Below are positions 48,337-57,191 of a stretch of DNA of 64,000 nt, one piece after another. Location of the stretch: assembly GCA_964017155.1 (NCBI GenBank), contig OZ024854.1, forward strand, positions 54,785,441-54,849,440, in the 5' to 3' direction. This DNA is from Oasisia sp. SBJ-2009 (taxonomy: Eukaryota; Annelida; Polychaeta; Sabellida; Siboglinidae). The notes beneath the pieces were generated by a model, which was not told the origin of the DNA, made no database searches, and saw nothing but the letters and a program-made list of their open reading frames with translations. Both the position numbers and the translations under genes were made by a program. The number at the start of each line of letters is the position of its first letter. The first letter of the stretch is position 1.

Positions 48337-49432
48337 ATGTCACCAATGTTCTCATTGTGTGTTTTATTTTTATCCTGTTCTGCAGCTTCTAGAAGCCATG
48401 ATTTTACCTTGTGTAACACCCTGGCACAGTGGTCGGATGTAATTTCAACACCTTCCAAATACATGACCACACAAGAATCCTTGACCTACTTACACAGTCT
48501 GCCATGCCTTAATCTGTGATTCAACCGAAAATTACTACCTATACCCCGTTCCAGGCCAACATTTAAATTGGCCTTGATCTTACTGCTAGCGGGAGATGTT
48601 AGTCTTAATCCTGGACCTGTGGTCAGGCACAACATTCGCCTGGCCACCACTAACATTCGTTCAATTCGTGAAAAAAAAACTCCTCTCTCACTGATCTTAT
48701 AATTTCCAAAACAATAGACATTCTCGCTGTGACTGAGACCTGGCTCAGACCGCATGACACAGATGCATGTATTGCCGCCCCTCCTGGCTATACCTTCCAC
48801 CATCGACCACGTCCAGTTGGACGAGGCGGAGGTGTCGGTTTCCTTATTTCAAAACTATTCAACGTAAACCTGTAGACCAGCCCTGACTATACCACATTTG
48901 AATCTATTTGTCTTAACATATCTAATTCGTGCTTCTGTGGGATTTTCATTTGTATTTATCGCCCTCCAGGTCACCCAGCTAACGTCTTTGAAGAATTCCA
49001 GGATCTTTTGGAAAATGTTGCAACCATGCACACAGAATTTTACATTGTGGGCGATTTTAATCTTCACCTGCCATGGATACACCATCTGCAACAACTACCA
49101 CGTTTAATGATATCCTGGCATCATTTGACACAAAACAACATGTCAATTTCCCATCACACATACATAGACATTGGCTTGACATCTTGATAATTCGTTCCTC
49201 TTGTAAAAACATTCAGACACCCACAGTTGCAGATGGCTTATCGGACCATAACACAGTAATTGCAAATCTTAAAGTTCCTATAGCCCCTGCCGTGTCCAAA
49301 CACAACGTGTTCTTCAGAGCCATTCACAGTATCAACATTGCATCATTTATGTCTGATATAATTACATCCGACCTTGCCCACATCCTAAAGAATATGTATC
49401 AGACCTATACAAACAGTACCGTCAAATACTGA
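48337..49432 (+). pseudogene. L2-like ORF, N-terminal peptide, 2A-like motif and endonuclease
   Basis: From the ATG at 48337 the frame starts MSPMFSLCVLFLSCSAASRS (signal-like), meets one TGA at 48517-48519, and continues to LALILLLAGDVSLNPGP at 48568-48618. DVSLNPGP fits the 2A pattern D-V-x-x-N-P-G-P, which makes ribosomes skip a peptide bond. After a frame shift in an A-run near 48673 the endonuclease follows: TETWLRPHD, GRGGGVGFLI, a TAG stop near 48873, YRPPGHP, VGDFNLHLPW, another shift near 49080, then ADGLSDHNTVI, the SDH motif. The endonuclease would nick target DNA. At least four lesions. Confidence 0.8.
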
Positions 49433-49437
49433 AGACA

Positions 49438-51320
49438 TTGCTTGACAAACATGCACCCACTAAATCCAAATCTGTGTCACAAAAGCCGCCAGCTCCTTGG
49501 ATGACCCCGGAAATAATCCAATCTAATCGGCGCCGTCGCTATCTGGAATGTGTTTGGCGTAAATCTCGTTCATCCTTAGACAGGTCACGCTACACACGGC
49601 AATGTCATCTATGTAACCGACAAATGTCAAAAGCACAGTCGTATTATTACGAAAATATGGTCGCAAATAACTCAGCTACACCAAACCGGCAATGGAAATG
49701 CATAAATCAGATCTTACACAGGCGGCCTGCTCCTTCTCTACCAACCCATGCATCAATCAAGTCACTGTGTAACTCTTTCTCATGTCATTTTAAAGACAAA
49801 ATCAGCCTGATACATCCAGCGTTCACAGATCACACCTTAGACACTGTAAATGCCGACTCTCCACAACTAAATTCTCAACTCACATCGTTTGAACCGGCCA
49901 CAACTACTGAAGTGAGAAAAATAATCATGTCATCCCCAAGTAAATCCTGTGATCTTGACCCACTTCCGACCATACTATTGAAAGCATCCAATAACAAACC
50001 AAATAACAGACATAATAAATGCATCACTCTGCTCCGGCTTATTTCCTGAAGACTTTAAATGTGCACATGTAAATCCAATTCTTAAGAAGACAACTCTGTC
50101 AAAAGAAGAACTAAACAGCTACAGGCCTTTTTCCAACATTAGCTTCATTTACAAAATACTTGAAAAGGTTGTTGCAAATCGACTTAGTTCTCACATCAAC
50201 ATAAATGGTTTAACCAACGCATCACAGTCCGCGTATAAACAATTTCACTCAACAGAAACTGTTCTTTTAAAAGTACACAATGACATAAACCTTAACATTG
50301 ATAATGGCAAAGTTACTGCACTGACCCTACTTAACCTATCCGCCGCTTTCGACACCATTGACCACGTCATTCTCATTACACGTTTATCAACGTGGTACGG
50401 GATATCTGGCACAGCCCTGAGCTGGTTTACTTCATACCTTACTGACAGACGGCAAGCCATTAAAATAGGTAACTGCTTCTCAGACATGCTGCCCACCTCT
50501 CGTGGTGTCCCCCAGGGTTCTGTTTTGGGTCCGTTGCTTTTCATTCTGTACACAACACCATTAAGCTCAGTTATCCAGAGTCATAACCTGGATCACCACC
50601 TTTATGCAGATGACACACAAATCTATGTTTCTCTGACCACACCAGATACTTGTCGCTCCCTAAACCAGCTCAGGGATTGTCTCCAAGATGCCTCCCTTTG
50701 GATGAAAAATAGTAAATTAAAACTAAACGTAACGTAACGTTTGATGAAAATTTCAAACAATATATCTCTAAAACATGCCGTTTCTGTTTTTACCATATCC
50801 GTGATCTTCACCGTATCCGCTGGTTTTTATCACTTTCCGTTGCTAAAACCATCGCCACAGCTCTAGTAAGCAGCAGACTTGACTACTGCAATTCCCTCCT
50901 TTACAATACCGCAAACAAGGACACAGCAAAACTTCAGCGTGTCCAAAATTGTTTAGCAAGGGTAGTCACGCGTTCTCCTCGTTTTTCTCGCTCAGTGCCG
51001 CTTCTAAAATCACTGCATTGTACTATCGCATCATTTTCAAAATTTCTACAATAGCCTATCAAGCACTCTCATCTACACAACCAGCATATCTAAGTTCAAT
51101 GCTAACTCCAGCAAGAAATTCCAGACAGCTACGCTCAACCAGTAGTAACCCTCTTTACATCCCTCGGGTGAAAACGAAAGCCGGGACCCGAGCTTTCTCG
51201 GTTGCCGCACCAACGGTGTGGAATTCGCTTCCTGCCAGTGTCAAACCACAAGGTAATATTACAGTTTCATTCCGCCGACATCTAAAAACCTATCTCTTTA
51301 ATGCTGCCTATCTTCCTTAG
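49438..51320 (+). pseudogene. L2-like ORF, linker, reverse transcriptase and C-terminus
   Basis: Linker 49438-50020 (APWMTPEIIQSNRRRRYLE, SKSCDLDPLPTILLKAS). RT from 50037: FPEDFKCAHVNPILKK, LNSYRPFSNISFIYKILEKV, LLNLSAAFDTIDH, SRGVPQGSVLGPLLFILY and the catalytic YADDTQIYVS at about 50603. C-terminus to 51320 with RLDYCNSLLYNT and AFSVAAPTVWNSLPASVK. Frame changes fall near 50030, 50480, 50735 and 51050, so no continuous protein remains even though the catalytic aspartates are present. Confidence 0.85.
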
Positions 51321-51465
51321 CCTCCTAGCTTCTTCATCCATCCGTTGACGACTCACGCATTGCTTTCGATTATGAGATTGATTAATCCCCTGGTTTTGTC
51401 GCGCCACTGAGCTTGATTTTCGAGGATATTGGCGCAAAAAAAGTTATTATTATTATTATTAACGT

Positions 51466-52726
51466 ATCACCTTGTTACTAGTGTTGTGCTGGATAACTGT
51501 TTAAAACATTTAGTCGTCGTTTTAGTGCCTACATATAATTATAACTAATGTATAAATATATTACTGTTTTTTAATGTTAACACCAACATCGCGACGCATC
51601 TTCAAATACACTTACACTTTGAAATACTTAAATGCGAAACTTATATCGTACGCTCTGGCTGTGAACAATGTCTTGTAAATAAGATCAGAATATTCTTGGA
51701 TACTTCATTCATAGTTTGAAACCTAGTTCCATGGATAGAAGGGTCTAACTTTGTTTGACTGCGGATGTATATGTAGTATGCCTAACGGTCTAACCTGTAG
51801 GCGTCACTGACACCGACGCAAGTGAGTTTGTACCACAGTACGTGCAAAATGCGCATGTCGTTCACCACCAACACGACCATATACACGAAACCTTGAACGG
51901 CTAGCGAGACGAGGATCTGGCCAATGCCACCTTCTTCAAAGCTGAGCGGGTTATCCTGGTAACCGATGCATTCCTTCGTCAAATGGCACGTACCTGAATA
52001 AATATTATTACAATATCTGTTTGTATACGGCCAGGGTGTTGGATAACTTGGGGGCTCAATGGTCAGTGTAAATACCATATTTTCCTTTTCCGATTTGAAA
52101 TTTGTGAACGAAAAAAAGCTGTTTAAAAACAAAATGATTTTCCGTTTTTCGCATTTGCATTTAGGAAGTTTCGACTGCCATAACAATTTTTTTACAACTG
52201 ATATCTGTTCTGTCGCACAGCTGGTACTGTTACAACAATGAAAATATGCCAAACCACCTAAATTGTAATGATGAAGAAATTAGACAACGAACATTCACAA
52301 TTTCACACACACACACGCACGCACGCGCGCACACACGCACACACGTTTGGATAATAATATAATATGATAGTGGAGTTTCTTTTCTGAAAACGAAGCTATA
52401 GAGAACGCGACAAATAGGAGTAGCATATTACTTTTTGTACATGCTTGTTATAAATAATACTATCGAACTAGAAATTAACTATTAATTACATTTTAAATAA
52501 GGGTCATGTCTCGTGAATTTACAGTTGCAATGTATAATGGGGTATTTGCTGCCATAAGAATCAGATGGCATTTGAAGGTGTTTGCTAAATTGCTTTCTTT
52601 CTCCAAAATTACCCGTGAGCTTTTAATTTAAGCGGAATAAGCATGCGGATATTCTTGCTAATCTTTTGACTAGGTTTTATCTTAAAACGGCACAGCACGT
52701 GAACAAGATTATATTGAGTTGAAGAA

Positions 52727-52765
<39 letters not shown>

Positions 52766-53123
52766 ATTATTATATATATATATACGATTAATTCGAACAT
52801 ATTTTAATATTTCAATTCAATAAATTAATTGTCCGTTCAAAACAGTGTATTAAAACACAGATGGCTTTCAGAAACGCATTGGAATGTTAGTACTAAAATT
52901 GGTAAGAACATACAGAAATGGTAAAAACATTTCTAATAAATTTTAGTAAATGTTTTCGCTACGTCTTGCGCGAGAACACAAGACATAATGGACTGATGAC
53001 GTATGGCATATCCCATGTAAGCGTACATCCTTTTGCGGTACTGTGCCCCCAATATAAGATGTATACGTATAGAAATCTCAAATCATAACAATTTAAAGTC
53101 ATAATTAAATTAAAGTAGTAAAA

Positions 53124-53162
<39 letters not shown>

Positions 53163-53433
53163 AATATAAAATGTTTATCTTGTTTTAAATTGTTATGGTT
53201 TATGTATTTACGCACGCGTGCAATCATTAATTGTTTTACATATACACACTGTATATATACACATATATAAATATATTATATATATACATATATATAATAT
53301 ATATATATATATCTATAATATCATGGGTGTACGTATGCAAAGCATAACAATTAAAAGACACAATAAACATAGCGACATGCCCGACGTTCCACCTGAGAAT
53401 AATGACATGACTGTATGAGACTGACTTACTTAC
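51466..53433. other. Intron sequence around the 51.8-kb exon
   Basis: Apart from the exon at 51795-51993 this holds CACACG at 52300-52345 and TA tracts at 52729-52785 and 53123-53320. No other gene seen. The ORF at 51782-52252 includes the exon plus intron read-through. Confidence 0.6.
51795..51993 (-). CDS. ABCA-type exon: last membrane helix
   Basis: The acceptor TTATTCAG precedes 51993. The frame reads CHLTKECIGYQDNPLSFEEG and then a hydrophobic helix, GQILVSLAVQGFVYMVVLVV, followed by the start of the cytoplasmic linker. It matches the place where ABCA1 has SWDLVGRNLFAMAVEG. The donor is ACAG|GTTAGA at 51795, with two bases (AG) of a split codon carried to the next exon. Confidence 0.88.
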
Positions 53434-53771
53434 TTTTACAGCAAGAGTGTCTCTCTCCTAAAGCACATTTAGATTGCCACACAGCGCAGTACTGTTTGTT
53501 CAGATGATTCTTTAGGTAGTTGTAGATGCCGTAACCAAGGCAGAAACTGGGCATTGTTGCCACGCAGAAGTCGCGGATAAGTTCAGCGTTTTCAGTCTTT
53601 GCCCATATGTTTATGATATAGTTGACGCAGAATCCTAGACACAGCGTATTATGTATATTAGGCATATGACGGACAATTTTCTTCACTAATAGACAAACAA
53701 GAATTACAAATGAACATTGAGCTATTTCCAAGCACATGCCTGCTAATGCCTTCAAGAACGTTTTACGTAGA
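53434..53771 (-). CDS. ABCA-type exon: transmembrane segments of the second membrane domain
   Basis: The frame contains CSFVILVCLLVKKIV and LCLGFCVNYIINIWA, two hydrophobic stretches, then FCVATMPSFCLGYGIYNY and a Cys-rich end (QYCAVWQSKCALGERHSCCK). CLGYGIYNY aligns by eye with CLGRGLID of ABCA1 before the last membrane helices. The donor is AAA|GTAAGTAAG at 53434. The acceptor is taken as TTAGCAG before 53771; a second AG further in (GCATTAGCAG, near 53743) is possible, so the upstream edge is less sure. The last base, A, completes an AGT codon in the next exon. Confidence 0.8.
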
Positions 53772-54280
53772 CTGCTAACATGTATATCAGACCCCTATTG
53801 ATGAAGACATATTGATGAAGATAATTTTCAAAACTTATTTTTGCATTCTATGAACAAACATACCATTTTTCAAATGACGCCAATGTTCTATGTGCCTATA
53901 TCATGTCTTTCGAGTTCATAAGAGCATATAACACAGATACGTAATACTTATAACAGCGCAAACATAATTTTAAGAACATTTGTTAAAACTGCGATAACCT
54001 TGTCAAGTTTTCATATTTTACTAAGTCGACTTTGTACCATTTCGCAACTTTTCAGCGTTTCACCGCGATGGCTTTGTCACTTTGACGTATTTTTGTAAGT
54101 AATCTTGGTATTTTCATACCATTCTGTGGGAAAGTTATGTCACTTTCTATCACAAACCGAGAACCTTGGTGGTTTTTCTTACGACATAGAACAATTGATT
54201 AATACATTTAAAACAAATCTAGCAAAACCATGGGTTGTAATGTCATTTCTTTAAAATATGGTTCCAACCATCCATACCTC
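53772..54280. other. Non-coding stretch upstream of the first visible ABCA exon
   Basis: AT-rich. No further exon could be recognised, though a short one could be missed. Confidence 0.35.
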
Positions 54281-54650
54281 TGACACTACGTTAGACGCTA
54301 GCCCCATCTAGCGAAAAGACAGCTACTAATTATGGTTTGGCATTAAAAAACGGTGGCTTCGACTATTCCCATAACATGATTTCTTGTAAAATGGTGGCTA
54401 TTTACGGACTCAACGAGACAGAAAGAGGAATATTTTCACTTCACAGACCATATTCGTAATATAACTTCTGTCAAAATGAGGGTTCCTATCACGTGTAAAC
54501 ATAACTTCCGTAAACATTATGCTTCCGGTCACGTGCAAAAACATAACTTCCATAAAAAGGACGATTCCTTTCACGTGCAAAACACAACTTCCGGGAAAAT
54601 AAATGGTGGTTTCAACCACAGCCATAACATAACTTAACGGTTTGAGGTGA
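54281..54650. repeat. Tandem CATAACTTCCGTAAA-type repeat and one GCTAGCCCCATCTAGCG unit
   Basis: At 54460-54620 the string AACATAACTTCCGTAAA with TTTCACGTGCAAA occurs four times about 50 bp apart, each with a CACGTG/CACGTGT box. The 54281-54340 part (CTACGTTAGACGCTAGCCCC then ATCTAGCG) is a relative of the repeats at 55540-55700. Confidence 0.6.
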
Positions 54651-54654
54651 AATC

Positions 54655-55155
54655 ATGTCAAATATTCGTATTTTACTATGTCATTATCGTACCTTCCCAA
54701 CCAAATCTAGAATGTGTTTCGTTTGTGACAAAATATTCGGCTGCGACCTCACTACGCTAGACGCTAACGCCATCTTTTTAAGAAAGTTAAGATCGGTTGG
54801 TTTGACAATACAGGTCATGCTCAACTTTTACAGAGCTGTATTCGAGAGTGTTTGGATATTTTCTATCACAGTATGGTTTGGATTGATTACACAGAAGGAA
54901 ACGCTCAGATTAAACATAATTGTGAAAACTGCTTCCCGAATCATCGGCGGAGACCTTCACAGTCTTGAAATACTATATCAGCAGCGCTTATTAGGAAGAG
55001 CCACTCTCATCTCTCAAGATTCATCCCATCCTGCCCATGACCTATTTGAACCTCTTCCATCTGGTCGCCGATTCAGATCCATCAAAACCAGGACCAACCT
55101 CTTTAGTACTAGCTTTTCCCCCTTACCCGGTCAAGCCCTGTCAAAACAGAAGTGA
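54655..55155 (+). pseudogene. LINE fragment, ORF C-terminus
   Basis: The frame reads FLRKLRSVGLTIQVMLNFYR, AVFESVWIFSITVWFGLI, RLNIIVKTASRIIGGDL, then YQQRLLGRATLISQDSSHPA and HDLFEPLPSGRRFRSIKTRT. This is the region after the reverse transcriptase in a group of animal non-LTR elements (pattern: IVKTASRIIG, HPAH-x-LFELLPSGRRFRSIK). No RT motif precedes it, so it is a truncated copy; it differs from the L2 and CR1 copies in this window and is probably a third clade. The first 35 codons are unrelated repeat read-through. Confidence 0.75.
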
Positions 55156-55529
55156 TTTTTCTCCCATCCGCAGCAAACACTTATTCCACTTTCCGATGAT
55201 GTCTTAGTGTGTATATTTTATCATAATTTATTATATATTATTTTATTTCATATTTTACATTTTAAGCTAATATATTTCTACTAGATCGTATCAATTATTT
55301 ATCGATGTTATGAAGAACAATTATTTATTCGGAACTTTTTATGTGATTGTTCTTATTTATTTATCTTATTTAAAGTATTAGTATATTTTATCATCACCTC
55401 TTGGTGCATGTGAATGTGTTGTCATGTAAATGTACTAGTACGACGACCAATATCATTACACATTTCAATGTTTTATTGTAACTACCATGTGAACACATGG
55501 GAATAACGCTCTCTTGTCTTATTATCACT

Positions 55530-55760
55530 ATATTAAACGACAGCGCCATCTAGCGGACAAAGCAACCACTAACTATGGTTAGACACAGTAAAAACTTGGG
55601 TTGGGATATCACCACTTTAATAGCTAGCGCCATCTAGCTGATAACCATAACACTACATTAGACGCCAGCGCCATATAGCGGACAAAACAACCATTAACTA
55701 AGGTTACACACATAATTTGTTTAGGTTAACTAGGGTTTAACATAGAAAAAGTTGGGGTTA
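55530..55760. repeat. Repeats carrying AGCGCCATCTAGCGG (CTCF-core match)
   Basis: Three units with AGCGCCATCTAGCGG (55542-55556), AGCGCCATCTAGCTG (55626-55640) and AGCGCCATATAGCGG (55667-55681), each near GACAAA(G/A)CAACCA and ACTA(A)CTATGGTTA. The complement of the first, CCGCTAGATGGCGCT, fits the bilaterian CTCF core CCRSYAGRKGGCRSY at every position; the others have one mismatch each. Confidence 0.55.
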
Positions 55761-55904
55761 ACTGATCGAAAATTTGACTCAAATTGTCAAACAATTGCTA
55801 TGTTGTTGTGCCGGGACAAAAACAAAGCCATTTTTTGATCAGTTGATATGTCATAGCACGATATGGACATCCTAGGTTGTATATACTTCGATATAACGCT
55901 CCAT

Positions 55905-56045
55905 TATTTATAGGGACTGGCTATTTAGCGAGCTGCTCGGGAAATAGCAGCCCGACGTCGCCTTATTTGTCGAGCTGCTCGGGAAATAAGGGACCGACCT
56001 CGCCTTATTTCTCGAGCAGATCTGGATATGCGTATTCGTGCACTT
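55905..56045. repeat. Palindromic GAGCTGCTCGGGAAATA units
   Basis: TTAGCGAGCTGCTCGGGAAA and GTCGAGCTGCTCGGGAAATA followed by TTATTTCTCGAGCAGATCT. These are the same self-complementary motifs as in 56560-57092. Confidence 0.6.
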
Positions 56046-56052
56046 AGGAGTA

Positions 56053-56293
56053 TCCCAGATAGCATGCAAACGTTACATTGACGTTTGCATTTGGTTAGAA
56101 CCGTTTTATGTTGGTTACGGTTAAATCTCTAACGTTCCCGAAACGTTAGTTTTTTTGGTTAGAAAGTAAACGTAGATCGACGTTAAATAAACGAGCAAAA
56201 TAACGCAAAAAAAACGTTCGTACATAAACGTTAAACAAACGTTAATGCAAACGTTAAATTAACGTTAGATTAACGTTTCCATGCTGTCTGGGA
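56053..56293. mobile_element. MITE rich in AACGTT, about 240 bp
   Basis: The left end TCCCAGATAGCATGCAAACG and the complement of the right end TCCCAGACAGCATGGAAACG (56271-56293) form 23-bp inverted repeats with two differences. The inside contains at least nine AACGTT or CGTTAA cores in both orientations. No ORF. No clear target duplication. Similar CCCAGA(T/C)AGC-AACGTT elements are common in animal genomes, as far as I recall; family not assigned. Confidence 0.6.
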
Positions 56294-56554
56294 TTGTCAT
56301 GGCATGTAAGTTGACAGACTAACTGTTTGTAGTAAATGAAACGCTGCTGGAAAGTTTCCTGTCTGTATTTATCCGTTCTGATGAGAAATAGGTCCCTATC
56401 GATGTAACGTCATTGCTGCTGACGGGCCGCTGATGGCGAGGTCGCGTGAAAGCAGCAGTGTATGTCTGGGAGTTGTATCACAAATAAAGAACTTCATAAA
56501 GCGTTCTCATGTACGGTTATTGAACAGACGAAGCAAAGAACGTGTGACAATCGA

Positions 56555-57092
56555 CATTTTTTTTGTCGAGCTGCTCGAGATATAACGCCAGATTCGTTAG
56601 GTATTTGTCGAGCTGCTCGAGAAATAGCGGCGACTCGTCTCGTTATTTGTCGAGCAGATTTTTGATAAAACTGTGGGCTCTTACAAAGGATTTTCGTGCA
56701 CATACTAATTGTTAGTAGTAAATGCGATGCTGTTGAGTCGTTTCCTGCTTGTATGTATCCGTTTTCATGAGAAACAACGAGTTTTCTTAGCCATCGATCT
56801 GCTCGAGAAATAGCGGCGACTCGTCTCGTTATTTGTCGAGCAGATTTTTTGATGAATCTGTGGGCTCTTATAAAGGATTTTCGTGCATATACTAATTGTT
56901 TGTAGTAAATGTGATGCTGTTGGGTCGTTTCTTGCTTGTGTTTGTCCGTTTTCATGAGAAACAACGAGTTTTCTTAGCCATCGATCTGCTCGAGAAATAA
57001 CGCCAACTCGACTCGTTATTTGTCGAGCGAGTCGCCGCTATTTCTCGAGCAGATCGATGGCTAAGAAAACTCGTTGTTTCTCATGAAAACGG
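56555..57092. repeat. Palindromic tandem repeats with a perfect 54-bp inverted repeat
   Basis: A unit of about 185 bp (CTGCTCGAGAAATAGCGGCG, GTTATTTGTCGAGCAGATTT, then TGTGGGCTCTTA, GGATTTTCGTGCA and CATGAGAAACAACGAGTTTT) occurs twice in tandem. After it, 56946-56999 is repeated as its exact complement at 57039-57092, with a 39-base loop that is partly self-complementary (CGACTCG/CGAGTCG). The CR1 copy begins directly at 57093. Confidence 0.85.
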
Positions 57093-57191
57093 ATTTAACA
57101 AGATTTAACAAGATTGCCACCCAGAGAATCAACTCAAGATGGCAGGTGGACAAGAAAGCCCTTTGGATTATCGAGAGTTCAACCTATCCAT

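Larger units (their letters stand above)
48300..51465 (+). mobile_element. L2-like non-LTR retrotransposon, nearly full length, broken
   Basis: Order on the plus strand: N-terminal frame with a 2A-like motif, APE endonuclease, linker, reverse transcriptase, C-terminal region, then a 3' end finishing in a short TTATTATTATTATTATTA tail at 51445-51462. The tail type and the RT style (HSTETVLLKVHNDI, LSAAFDTIDH, YADDTQIYVS) fit the L2 clade. It sits in an ABCA intron on the opposite strand to that gene. Several frame breaks make it inactive. Confidence 0.85.
39018..53771 (-). other. ABCA-type ABC transporter gene, C-terminal half (seven exons)
   Basis: Seven minus-strand exons join without a frame break: 1612 bases, which after the one leading base of a split codon give 537 codons including the stop. 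Every junction has AG and GT, and split codons match at all boundaries. The order is transmembrane segments with CLGYGIYNY (compare CLGRGLID in ABCA1), a last hydrophobic helix, an acidic DDDD linker, then a nucleotide-binding domain and a short tail. The exons for the N-terminal part should lie beyond 53771, but I could not find them up to 64000. Mammalian ABCA members export lipids across membranes; here the substrate is unknown. Introns are large and full of repeats. Confidence 0.9.

Noticed and set aside
54410..54625. 71-codon minus ORF as an extra upstream ABCA exon
   Set aside because: It is made of the 50-bp CATAACTTCC repeat and shows no similarity to ABC transporter sequence.
56494..56964. 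156-codon minus ORF with repeated RQITRRVAAISRA
   Set aside because: Translation of the palindromic tandem repeat; no start context or domain.
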